Under the pieces are notes generated by a model. That model was not told the DNA's origin, did no database searches, and saw nothing but the letters and a program-made list of their open reading frames with translations. From Succinivibrionaceae bacterium (lineage in GTDB: Bacteria; Pseudomonadota; Gammaproteobacteria; Enterobacterales; Succinivibrionaceae): a DNA stretch of 64,000 bases. The number at the start of each line of letters is the position of its first letter. Position 1 is the stretch's first letter. Below are positions 44,945 to 54,000 of the stretch, piece after piece. The position numbers were made by a program, and so were the translations under genes. The stretch is from the NCBI GenBank assembly GCA_019420905.1, contig JAHZGH010000006.1:95820-159819 (forward strand). Direction: 5' to 3'.

Positions 44945-44975
44945 CCTTTGTGATAATGATCACAGAGGTTTTTTT
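44945..44975 (+). terminator. Second hairpin plus T run between pgm and the HAD gene
   Basis: Ten-base-pair stem CCTTTGTGAT / ATCACAGAGG (one G-T pair) with AATG loop, followed directly by seven T. It also contains a perfect CRP-type site, reported separately. Confidence 0.6.
44949..44964. promoter_or_regulatory. Candidate CRP binding site
   Basis: TGTGA-TAATGA-TCACA, both half-sites matching the CRP consensus with the correct 6-base gap. It lies 126 bases before the HAD gene start and inside the stem of a terminator-like hairpin, so one of the two readings may be coincidental. Confidence 0.45.
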
Positions 44976-45089
44976 ATAAAATATATTTTTATATCATGCA
45001 TAGTGATTGGGATTTTAATGAAAAAATCGCAAATAGAGCTTTTTATTCTTAATTTCCATTGCTAAGAAGGCATCAAGAGAGGAGATTTT

Positions 45090-45965
45090 ATGTCTGTTTG
45101 TGTTTTAGATCATCCTGAGCTCTTAAAGGGAGAGCATTCGCTTATAGCTCTAGATTTAGATGGAACTCTGTTGCGATCTGACAAAACCATCAGCGATTTT
45201 ACCAAACAGGCTGTCTGTAAAGCTAAGGAGCAGGGCTATGCCATTGTTATAGCTACAGGCCGGCATCCAAAGAGCGCCCTGCGTTATCTTGAGGAGTTAG
45301 GCTGCCTGAATGATAAGTCTTGTGCGATTTGCTTTAATGGCGCAGCAGAGCTTTTAATGCAGGATTATATTAAAGCTGCAGATGAAATAAATTTCCCTGT
45401 ATTAAATGCACGCTATGCCGCAGGCAATGAGGCTATGGATATCGCAAAATTTGCACATAAATATGCCTGTAAAGTTCATGCATATTCACGTAAGCGCGGA
45501 CTTTTAATTGAAGATCTTAATCCGTATACCTTACGTGAAATCAATCATGGACAGGTGGGTTATACTGCAGTTGATTTTGAAAATTTAGACGAAAATGAGC
45601 TTTTTTTTAAAATTTTAATTGTCGGCGATGCTGCTGATTTAGATAAATTAAGAGATTTTATTCCGGATGAATTTAAGGCTCATTTTGAGGTCATGCGTTC
45701 AGATCCTAACTTTTTAGAATTTATTCCAGGCCCAAGTACTAAGGGGACAGCTTTAAAGGCCTTATGTGAAAGTCTTAAGGTGCCTTTAGAGCAGGCTGTA
45801 GCTTTTGGCGATGCCGAAAATGATTTGGATATGCTAAAAACAGCCGGTTTAGGCATTGCTATGGGAAATTCTGATGAATATGTAAAAGCTCAGCATCAAA
45901 TTTTTACCGTCAGCAATAACGAAGATGGCGTAGGTAAAGCTATTTTTAAACTTATTTCTAAATAA
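45090..45965 (+). CDS. Cof-type HAD-superfamily phosphatase
   Basis: 291 residues. Motif I is ALDLDGTLLRSDKTIS near residues 20-35, motif II IATGRHP, and the C-terminal GTALKALCESLKVPLEQAVAFGDAENDLDMLKTAGLGIAMGNSDEYVK carries motifs III and IV. The large C2 cap marks the Cof/YbiV/YidA group, which dephosphorylates sugar phosphates, FMN or PLP; the substrate here is not assignable. GAGAGGAG is a strong ribosome site. The ABC gene follows after 8 bases, so the two share an operon. Confidence 0.88.
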   Translation: MSVCVLDHPELLKGEHSLIALDLDGTLLRSDKTISDFTKQAVCKAKEQGYAIVIATGRHPKSALRYLEELGCLNDKSCAICFNGAAELLMQDYIKAADEINFPVLNARYAAGNEAMDIAKFAHKYACKVHAYSRKRGLLIEDLNPYTLREINHGQVGYTAVDFENLDENELFFKILIVGDAADLDKLRDFIPDEFKAHFEVMRSDPNFLEFIPGPSTKGTALKALCESLKVPLEQAVAFGDAENDLDMLKTAGLGIAMGNSDEYVKAQHQIFTVSNNEDGVGKAIFKLISK

Positions 45966-45973
45966 GGCTATAT

Positions 45974-47764
45974 ATGTTTAAGACTTCGATTTTTAAAAGC
46001 GACAATCCTCAAGAGGAGGCCTTGCTGCGTAAACGCTATCATGGATCAGATAGTTTGCCTTTACGCATTTCTATCAAAGCAGCTTGGCATATGATCAAGA
46101 TCTATTGGACATCTAAGGATAGCTTGTGGTCTTGGTTTTTATTGACACTAATTTTGCTTTTGACGGGAGGCTCTATTTATATTGCTACAGCTATCAACAG
46201 CTGGTATAAGGAATTTTGGGATACAATTCAGAATTATGATATAAATGGCTTTAAATATCAGCTGCTTATTTTTGCAATCTTAGCTTCAATCCATGTAGTG
46301 GTTACGGTTTATAATTCTTTTTTGCGTTCGCGTCTTGCTATTTCATGGCGTACTTGGTTTACAGGCAAGGTTATGCATGATTGGCTTGATAATGATGCTT
46401 ACTACAAGATGCAATTTGAGGATCGCAAAACAGAAAATCCAGATCAGCGTATATCAGAGGATTTGAATAATTTTGTAACCTACACTATAACCTTGCTTTT
46501 AGGTACAGCAACTGATTTGGCTACCATATGCACCTTCGGCGTAGTTTTATGGGATTTATCAAATAGTGTAACTATTACGCTTTGGAATGATTCTACTTTA
46601 ACTTTGCCTGACGGCTATATGCTGTACTTAGCATTAGCCTATGCTATTTTGGGTACCTTATTGACTTTTTTCTTAGGAAAGCCTTTAGTCAGATTGAACT
46701 TCAGACAGCAGCGCTATGAAGCTGATTTTCGTTTCTCCTTGATAAGAGTACGTGAAAACAGCGAGTCTATTTCTTTATACCAGGGACAAAATCAAGAGGA
46801 GGCTATTTTAAGAAAAAACTTCCTTAATGTCGTGAAAAACTACATTCGGTTAATCAGCTGCGAAAAGCGCCTGGGATTTTTTACTTTGGGCTATGCACAG
46901 CTGGCAGTTATTTTTCCTATTTTAATTTCAGCTCCGATGTACTTTGCTAAAATTATAACAATGGGAAGCATTATGCAGATAAGCTCAGCTTTCGGCAGAG
47001 TGCAGGATTCGCTGTCAACCCTTATAAGTAATTTTTCCTCATGGGCCTCCTTTAAATCTGTAGTTGATCGTCTGGCTTTATATTTTGACAGTATGGACAG
47101 CTGCTCAAATATTGTATGTCTTAAAGCTAAGCATGAGGGGGATAAGTTCAGGCTCTTAAATATTAAGATAAATAATCCTCAAGGAGAGAGCTTATGCAGA
47201 GATCTGAGCTTATCTTTAGAAAAAGGACAAAGTTTATTGATTCGCGGACCTTCAGGCTGCGGTAAAACAACGCTTTTGAAAACTATTGCTGGTTTGTGGC
47301 CGTATGCTGCAGGCGATATTTATGAGCCGCAAAATTCTCAAAGCCTGTTTTTAAGTCAGCGTCCATATCTTCCTCAAGGAACTTTGCGTGAAGCGGCCTC
47401 TTATCCTGCAAGCGCAGAGACGGAGCATCTTTCTGAAAGATATTTTAAGCTTTTAAATTTAGAGCATTTAATCCCTCATTTAGATGAGGAGAATAACTGG
47501 TCGCAGATTCTGTCTTTAGGAGAGCAGCAGCGCGTTGCTTTCGTAAGAGCTTTGATTTATAAGCCGCAAATCTTATTCCTAGACGAGGCTACCTCAGCTT
47601 TAGATGAAAATTTAGAAAGTAAAGCTTACGATCTTATTAAAGCTGAATTAAAAGACAGCATTATTATAAGCGTCGGACACCGTTCAACGCTTATAAGCAG
47701 ACATGATCTAATGTTAAAAGCTGGAGACAATTTTTCCTGGCATGTCGATAGGACTGTTAATTAA
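45974..47764 (+). CDS. Fused ABC transporter, YddA/SbmA-BacA-related (ABC type with C-terminal ATPase)
   Basis: 596 residues: a membrane domain (about residues 45-360, segments such as SWFLLTLILLLTGGSIYIATAI) joined to an ATP-binding domain. FRSRLAISWRTWFTGKVMHDWLDNDAYY-like wording near 118-145 and the EF-rich motif NFRQQRYEADFRFSLIRVRENSESIS near 250 mark the SbmA/BacA and ABCD-like membrane fold. Walker A RGPSGCGKTT is near 424, the signature LSLGEQQR near 515 and Walker B ILFLDEATSALD near 535. Relatives move peptides, cobalamin or fatty acyl groups; the cargo is unknown here. It follows the HAD gene by 8 bases. Confidence 0.85.
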   Translation: MFKTSIFKSDNPQEEALLRKRYHGSDSLPLRISIKAAWHMIKIYWTSKDSLWSWFLLTLILLLTGGSIYIATAINSWYKEFWDTIQNYDINGFKYQLLIFAILASIHVVVTVYNSFLRSRLAISWRTWFTGKVMHDWLDNDAYYKMQFEDRKTENPDQRISEDLNNFVTYTITLLLGTATDLATICTFGVVLWDLSNSVTITLWNDSTLTLPDGYMLYLALAYAILGTLLTFFLGKPLVRLNFRQQRYEADFRFSLIRVRENSESISLYQGQNQEEAILRKNFLNVVKNYIRLISCEKRLGFFTLGYAQLAVIFPILISAPMYFAKIITMGSIMQISSAFGRVQDSLSTLISNFSSWASFKSVVDRLALYFDSMDSCSNIVCLKAKHEGDKFRLLNIKINNPQGESLCRDLSLSLEKGQSLLIRGPSGCGKTTLLKTIAGLWPYAAGDIYEPQNSQSLFLSQRPYLPQGTLREAASYPASAETEHLSERYFKLLNLEHLIPHLDEENNWSQILSLGEQQRVAFVRALIYKPQILFLDEATSALDENLESKAYDLIKAELKDSIIISVGHRSTLISRHDLMLKAGDNFSWHVDRTVN

Positions 47765-47780
47765 ATAAGCTTTATTGAAA

Positions 47781-47810
47781 AAAAGGCATGAACTTATGTT
47801 CATGCCTTTT
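47781..47810. terminator. Bidirectional terminator between the ABC and AGCS genes
   Basis: Thirteen-base-pair stem (AAAAGGCATGAAC / GTTCATGCCTTTT) with TTAT loop, A-rich left and T-rich right, between convergent genes. Confidence 0.92.
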
Positions 47811-47832
47811 TATTTATGGATTAGGATAAAGT

Positions 47833-49371
47833 CTATTTAGAGCTTTTATCCGAGCGATGGGCTGTATTAACAATTTCATCAATAGGATTTTCCTCAGGCT
47901 CAGATTCGTAGGCTGTCTGGTGATTTTGCGCAGCTTTAATGCGGCGGCGTCTGGTCTGAATGGCTGCAAGGCGTCCTGTCAAGCGCTCTGAGGGACCAAA
48001 GCAAGGCTTTTCATTTTTAAGGAATTTGCCCTCATAATCATTGCAGGCTCTAACAATCAGCTTATAAAGACCGATAACTGCGATAATATTCGGAATTACC
48101 ATTAATCCGTTGAACATATCGGCCAGCTCCCAAACTAAGGCAACCTTTAAGAAAGAGCCTGTCATTAAGAAGCATAAGACTATAACTGAAAATACATTGA
48201 TAAAGCGGTAGCCAAAAAGGAATTTTACATTTTGCACAGCAAAGAAATACCAGCCGATGATGGTAGTAAAGGCCGCAAAAAATAAGCAGATTGCCACAAA
48301 TCCTGAGCCTGCAGAGCCCATTCCCTTTACGAAGGCATTTTGGGTTAAGACAATACCAGTTGTCTGACCGTCTAAAACTCCAGTTACCATGATAACCAAA
48401 GCTGTAGCGGTTAAAACTACGAAGGTATCGATAAACAGGCCAACAATGGAGGCCAGACCCTGTTCTGCTGGATGCTTTACGCGGGCAATTGCATGTGCAT
48501 GCGGAGTGGAGCCCATACCAGCTTCGTTTGAGAATAGGCCGCGGGCTACGCCATAGCGTATAGCTTCCTTAACGGAAGCGCCGATGATGCCTCCAGTAGC
48601 GGCACTAGGGTCGAAAGCACCGACAAAGATATTAGTGATGGTTGGGATTAGCTGATCTATGTATAAAATTACAATATAAATTGCACCTAGAACATAGACT
48701 AAGGCCATGATCGGAACCATTTTTTCAGCGAAGCTTGCAATTCTCTTAATGCCGCCGATAAAAATAAAGCCAGCCAGAAGAATAATAAATAAGCCTGTTA
48801 CTGGGGTTGGAATATCAAAGGAAGATTCAAAGGCGGTAGAAATGGAATTAGCCTGCACCATATTACCGATAAATCCTAAGGCTATAATGCAGAGCACAGA
48901 GAAGATTGCCGCCATAGAACGGCTGCCTAAGCCGTAGGAGATGTAATAGGCAGGACCGCCTATAATGCGTCCCTGTTCATCTTTAGAGCGGTATAGCTGA
49001 GCTAAAACAGCTTCAGAAAAGATAGTTGCCATACCGAAGAAAGCTGCAATCCACATCCAGAATATAGCTCCAGGTCCGCCCATGGCCATAGCAGTAGCAA
49101 CGCCTGCAAGATTACCTGTGCCTACTTGAGCGGCAATTGCTGTTGCTAGCGATTGGAAGGAGGTCATGCCGTGATTGCCGGCTTTTTCTCCGTTAAAGCT
49201 TAACCCGCCGAATACGTGTTTTAAAGCACGGCCGAATTGACGAATTTGCACAAAACGCAGGCTGAATGTAAAGAAAATGCCGGTACCGACTAGAATCGGT
49301 ATGAGGCACCAAGGTCCCCATAAAATCGAATTGATATCGGAGACGATACGAGTAAGTGAATCCATATTCAT
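47833..49371 (-). CDS. Sodium:alanine symporter family (AGCS) transporter
   Basis: 512 residues, about 10 membrane segments. The AGCS signature is present as SFQSLATAIAAQVGTGNLAGVATAMAMGGPGAIFWMW, followed by GGPAYYISYGLG and GLFSNEAGMGSTPHAHA. It imports alanine or glycine with sodium in the inner membrane. The C-terminal 60 residues are charged and extend past the last helix. AAGG lies about 11 bases before the ATG; a second ATG is two codons inside. A 246-base leader with a possible stem (49402-49406 with 49474-49478) precedes it; no glycine riboswitch was recognised. Confidence 0.92.
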   Translation of the reverse strand: MNMDSLTRIVSDINSILWGPWCLIPILVGTGIFFTFSLRFVQIRQFGRALKHVFGGLSFNGEKAGNHGMTSFQSLATAIAAQVGTGNLAGVATAMAMGGPGAIFWMWIAAFFGMATIFSEAVLAQLYRSKDEQGRIIGGPAYYISYGLGSRSMAAIFSVLCIIALGFIGNMVQANSISTAFESSFDIPTPVTGLFIILLAGFIFIGGIKRIASFAEKMVPIMALVYVLGAIYIVILYIDQLIPTITNIFVGAFDPSAATGGIIGASVKEAIRYGVARGLFSNEAGMGSTPHAHAIARVKHPAEQGLASIVGLFIDTFVVLTATALVIMVTGVLDGQTTGIVLTQNAFVKGMGSAGSGFVAICLFFAAFTTIIGWYFFAVQNVKFLFGYRFINVFSVIVLCFLMTGSFLKVALVWELADMFNGLMVIPNIIAVIGLYKLIVRACNDYEGKFLKNEKPCFGPSERLTGRLAAIQTRRRRIKAAQNHQTAYESEPEENPIDEIVNTAHRSDKSSK

Positions 49372-49552
49372 AAAATAAAAACCTTATAAAAAATTAGTGA
49401 TGTCGGGCATTGCTGAGGCCATCGGAATAAACATTGCGAGTTTTTTCAGAGGACAGCTAAATGCAGACGAACACCGACTACATTAAGTTTTACGGAGGTT
49501 ATTCTACTCTATATTTCAAAATGTCCTAATTTTTTTTAAATTGCACAAAATA

Positions 49553-49591
49553 AAAGAGAAAAAAAATGATGCCGGCATTTGCTGGCATCAT
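49553..49591 (-). terminator. Terminator downstream of the DedA gene
   Basis: Eleven-base-pair stem from ATGATGCC / GGCATCAT extended by GGC / GCT, with the A run on the plus strand giving a minus-strand T tail. Confidence 0.88.
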
Positions 49592-49617
49592 CATAAGGAA
49601 GACTTTTTTAGGCAGGA

Positions 49618-50256
49618 TTATTTCTTTTCGTTATTTGAATCAACCACAGCATTCATCTTAGCGTGGATCTTCTTTTTTATATAGATAATTACAATAATTA
49701 AGATTAGAACTCCTAATCCTAGGTAAATTGCTGACTGCACATCGTGAACATAAGACATTAAAAGATCGCGATTGTCGGCAAAGAAGAAGCCTAAGTAGAT
49801 CCAAACCGGAACAGAGATTATTGCGGCTAAGCCATCCATGATAATGAATGTCAGGAAAGATATACGGCGGCTCATTCCGGCAACAAGGTAGATAGGAGAA
49901 CGTAGTCCCGGCAGGAAACGCGCAACAAACAGCAATCCTAAGCCGTATTTCTTAAATTTTTGCTGGATCTGCGAAAAGCGTCTTGGAGATAAGATTTTTC
50001 TAAAGGTACGGATCCTTTGGATACGATAGCCAAAGATTCGTCCGCCTAAAAACATCGTACTATCGCCTATAAGTACGCCTAAAAGTCCTACAATGCACAT
50101 AATATGTGGATTGGTATAGCCTAATCCTGAAATAATGCCTCCTGAAACAAGAGTAATATCTTCAGGAACCGGCAGACCGAATCCGCACAGAATCAAAATT
50201 GCAAAAACTGCGGCATAGCCGTACTGAACAAAGAAGGAAACAAGGAAATCTAGCAA
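49618..50256 (-). CDS. DedA family membrane protein
   Basis: 212 residues. The DedA pattern is present: GFGLPVPEDITLVSGGIISGLG near the N-terminus, GDSTMFLGGRIFG, and the conserved ARFLPGLRSPIYLVAGMSRRISFLTFI with the essential arginines. The C-terminus is a lysine-rich cytoplasmic tail after the last helix. Members help maintain membrane potential and recycle undecaprenyl or other lipid carriers. No in-frame ATG fits; TTG at 50256 with AGG seven bases ahead is taken as start. It lies 70 bases downstream of trmL on the same strand. Confidence 0.85.
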   Translation of the reverse strand: MLDFLVSFFVQYGYAAVFAILILCGFGLPVPEDITLVSGGIISGLGYTNPHIMCIVGLLGVLIGDSTMFLGGRIFGYRIQRIRTFRKILSPRRFSQIQQKFKKYGLGLLFVARFLPGLRSPIYLVAGMSRRISFLTFIIMDGLAAIISVPVWIYLGFFFADNRDLLMSYVHDVQSAIYLGLGVLILIIVIIYIKKKIHAKMNAVVDSNNEKK

Positions 50257-50326
50257 AATTAAGCCTATATAATTAAATGATGTACATAGATATATATTCT
50301 AACAAATTTATTTTTGCTTTTGCATA

Positions 50327-50794
50327 TTAGAATTTAGCGCCGGCAAAATTAAGCTGCGACCAAGCCTCGTAGGCGACTACAGCTACAGAATTTGAAAGAT
50401 TTAGGCAGCGGCTGTTCGGCATCATGGGGATGCGGATGCGCAAATTCTCAGGAATATGTGCATAAACCTCGTCTGAAAGTCCTTCTTTTTCACGGCCAAA
50501 AATTACATAATCGCCGTCTTCAAATTTAAATTCGTGGTGACAGATGTGCGCCTTGCTTGAAGAGGCAATTAAGCGTTTGGGCTGCTCATTTTGCAAAAAT
50601 TGATCGAAGTTAACATGAACTGTAAGATTAGCAAGCTCATGATAATCAAGGCCGGCTCTCATTAGCCTTTGATTGTCAAGATAAAATCCTAAAGGTCCGA
50701 TAAAATGCAGGCGAGCGCCGCAATTAACGCTTAAGCGGATAATATTGCCGGCATTTGAGGGCATTTCGGGTTGATAAAGTACCAAATTGATCAT
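50327..50794 (-). CDS. trmL: tRNA (cytidine(34)-2'-O)-methyltransferase TrmL
   Basis: 155 residues (E. coli TrmL 157). SPOUT fold with the C-terminal knot: VIFGREKEGLSDEVY and IRIPMMPNSRCLNLSNSVAVVAYEAW, the SAM-binding motif of this family; N-terminus NLVLYQPEMPSNAGNIIRLSVNCG. It methylates the wobble ribose of tRNA-Leu(CAA and UAA). AAGGAA precedes the ATG. Probably co-transcribed with the downstream DedA gene. Confidence 0.95.
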   Translation of the reverse strand: MINLVLYQPEMPSNAGNIIRLSVNCGARLHFIGPLGFYLDNQRLMRAGLDYHELANLTVHVNFDQFLQNEQPKRLIASSSKAHICHHEFKFEDGDYVIFGREKEGLSDEVYAHIPENLRIRIPMMPNSRCLNLSNSVAVVAYEAWSQLNFAGAKF

Positions 50795-51046
50795 TATATT
50801 ATTCCTTAAAAAATTGTGCCTATTTTAGCGCATTATCGAGAGTTTATTTCTAAAAAAAACTTTCAGATGTAAAAAAAGAATAATTTTGGATTAAGCGATT
50901 TTTTGTTTTTTTAAAGAGATCCTTTAAATTGCGGGTCTTTGTTAAAGGTGATAATATGCAAAGATTATATCCATATCCAAATTAAGCTTAAAAATTATTT
51001 ATAATCAATAGCTTATAGCTGCGCTGATTTTATGATTGGAGGAATT

Positions 51047-54000
51047 ATGTTTTCACGTCCCGCACTCGGAACGGAAAAGGAACAGACTGCTTTTTTTAGA
51101 AAAATAATTTTTGCCTGTTCTGTTGTCTTTGCTGCAATCTGCTTAGTCTTAATGTTATTTAACAGCCAAGGCCAATCACGAGCAATGTCAGGCGAGCTTT
51201 TAAATCATGCAGAAGCAGATACGCTTTTAACTGACGATCAGACCTCTTTTTTAGGCAAGATCTTTGTGTATTTCGGCGGTGTTTCCTATTTATTTCCGCT
51301 TATCATAATTTATATAGCTTATAAGATAGTTTATAAGCGTTTGTCCTGGCGTGACATTGATTTTTTTGTAATTGGCACCTTTATTGTAGGCTTTAATTTT
51401 TTAGTCTTAGGCTTATGTTCCTTGCTGTCAGTTTTATTTGTTGCAGGACAGACTGGTGCTGGAGGAATGCTGGGAGATTTCCTTACTATAGCTCTTTTTC
51501 AAAGACTTCCTGCTCCTATAGCTATGGCAATACCGCTTATTTTAACTTTTAGCGGGCTGTTTTTATTTACGCATAAGAGTCCTGTATGGTATTGCGAGGC
51601 CATCGGCGCTTTTATTTGCAGCTGTATTCCTTTCTTAGATAAAGAAAAGGAAGATAAGCCTGCAGCAGAGCCTCCTCAGAAAGAAAAAATTGATGACGGG
51701 ATCAGAATTACCAGAAACGTTAGCAGCTCAAAAGGCGAAGAAAAGTCCAATAGGGAGCATAAAGCATCTAATAGTCATGATGTTGAGCCGAGTTTTGGAG
51801 ATGAGAGCGCAAGTATCAGGGCAAAGGAAGATAAGCATATTTTAGATGAACGAGACGAGCCTAAGGCGCCAAGCAGCTATGAGCCCCCTCGTTTTTATAA
51901 TGGGCCTGAAGATAGGGCAAATGAGATAAAAAAACGTGTGCAGGTAAATCAGGAGCCTTTATTTAAGCCTCAGCAAAAGATTGAGCCTATGTTCAGCTCA
52001 GATTTTGGTAATTTGCCTAACAGTAATTTTGAGGCTGCAGATAAGAATAATTTTGCTTCAGGTAATTTTATGTCTAGGGAGCATGCTTATGATGAAGCAG
52101 AGCATTCTCGAATTTACAGAGGCGGGCTCTTTCAGGAGGACAATTTAAATCAAGACAAGAGGCCTAGCACCTATATTCAAACTGCAGGCGGAACTGTGCA
52201 TAATAATCATAATGATGACAAGGTCCAGAGAAGCACTATCATTCATACTAGTTCACAGAATAATCAGCAGCTTTTTAATGAAGATAATGCTGCCAAAACA
52301 ATTGTGACGCGCTTTGAAGAAAAAAAAGTTGAGGCTAATGATGAAGCTTTAGATAAGAAAGGACCTTCTACTATTGTCACTCGCTATGTAGCCGGAACCT
52401 CATCTTTGCCTCCTACTGAGGTTGTCGGCAATCCTAATAATCGTAAATCTACAGTTAGTACGGTAATTACTCATACTCCTGAGGTTAAGGCTGTATTCAA
52501 CTCTCAGGATGTACAGATGTATGAAAAGGATGATGCCTTAGGAGGCAGCTTTACGCATCAAGAGGAGGATCAGCATGATTTTGAAAATAGCGCTTTTGTT
52601 CCTCAATATGAGGAGGAAAAAGAGAATATTATCTCCTTTAATGATGTCAATGATAATGATCATACTATTGAGGTAGATAAATTATCAGATGCCTTTGTGC
52701 CGGCTGCTGTGCGTGAACCTAGTCCTTTAGATAAAGAACCGGCAGCTTTGATTTCCGAAAAAGATCTTGATTACAATGTTTACAGTCAGAGCTCTCGCGG
52801 CGTTTTGCCTCGCAATGATAATTCCGACGCTGTAAGCGGCGAGCTTTATGCCTCTCCAGCAGAAGATTATGCTGAGCCGGTAAAGACAACTTATGAGGGC
52901 AGAACTGAGCCTAATTTTGGAGATGATTATGAAAGTTCCAAATTTAGTAAAGAGGATGCCTTTAATAATTATGATGAGTCTCAGGAAAGCTTTAGCGCAG
53001 AGCCTAAAGAGGTCTCTAAGGGTAATTTTGGAGATTTGACAGTTAAGCCTGAGGAAAATCCTTTAACCGTATTTCCAACTCAAAAGTATTCCTGCGCTAC
53101 GCAGACTGTCCCTAGCTTTAAGTATGATGATTGGCGGCCGCCTTTTTCTTTGTTAAAGCTTTCTGACACTAAGGTTATGATGGATGAGGAGACTGTGCAA
53201 AAGGAAATCATGCTTATAAATAAATTTATGCATGATTTCAGAATTAAGGCTCATGTCGAAAATTATCTGTCAGGACCGGTGGTAACACAATATGATTTAA
53301 GCTTAGAGCCTGGAGTTAAGTCATCTACCATTCGCGGTGTACAGATGGACTTAACCCGTAATCTTTTAGTTAAGTCAATCCGTATTTTAGATGTGGTGCC
53401 AGGTACTCCTTATGTGGGGTTAGAATTGCCAAATCCTAAGCGTCAGCTGATTACATTAGGAGACGTGGTTACTAAAGATGAATTTATTCACACTAAAGCT
53501 TCCTTACCAATTTGTTTAGGCGTCAATGTTGTGGGCAAGCCTGTAGTTGCAGATTTAGCGCAAGCCCCGCATCTTTTAATCTGCGGAACCACAGGTTCAG
53601 GCAAATCTGCCGGCGTTAACTCCATGATCTTATCGTTGCTGCTGACATGTTCCCCGGCTGAACTGCGCTTAATCTTAATTGATCCTAAGCAGGTTGAATT
53701 TAGTCTTTATGCCGGACTGCCTCATTTAATTACGCCGATTATTACGGAAACAGAGCCTGCTTTGGCGGCTTTAGACTGGCTAGTAGGCGAGATGGAACGC
53801 CGTTATACCTTAATTCGTAATATGTGCGTGCATACCGTTGATGAATGCAATGCCATCATACGGGAGGCTGAGGCTGCAGGACAGGTGGTTTATGACAAGT
53901 CTTGGTCTGCCGATATGGGAGGCACTCCGCCTATTTTGAAGCCTTTGCCAAAAATTGTGCTGATTATAGATGAGTTTGCTGATTTAATTGCAACCTCAAG

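Noticed and set aside
49372..49520. Glycine riboswitch ahead of the AGCS gene
   Set aside because: The conserved core words of the class were not seen; only a possible structured leader remains.
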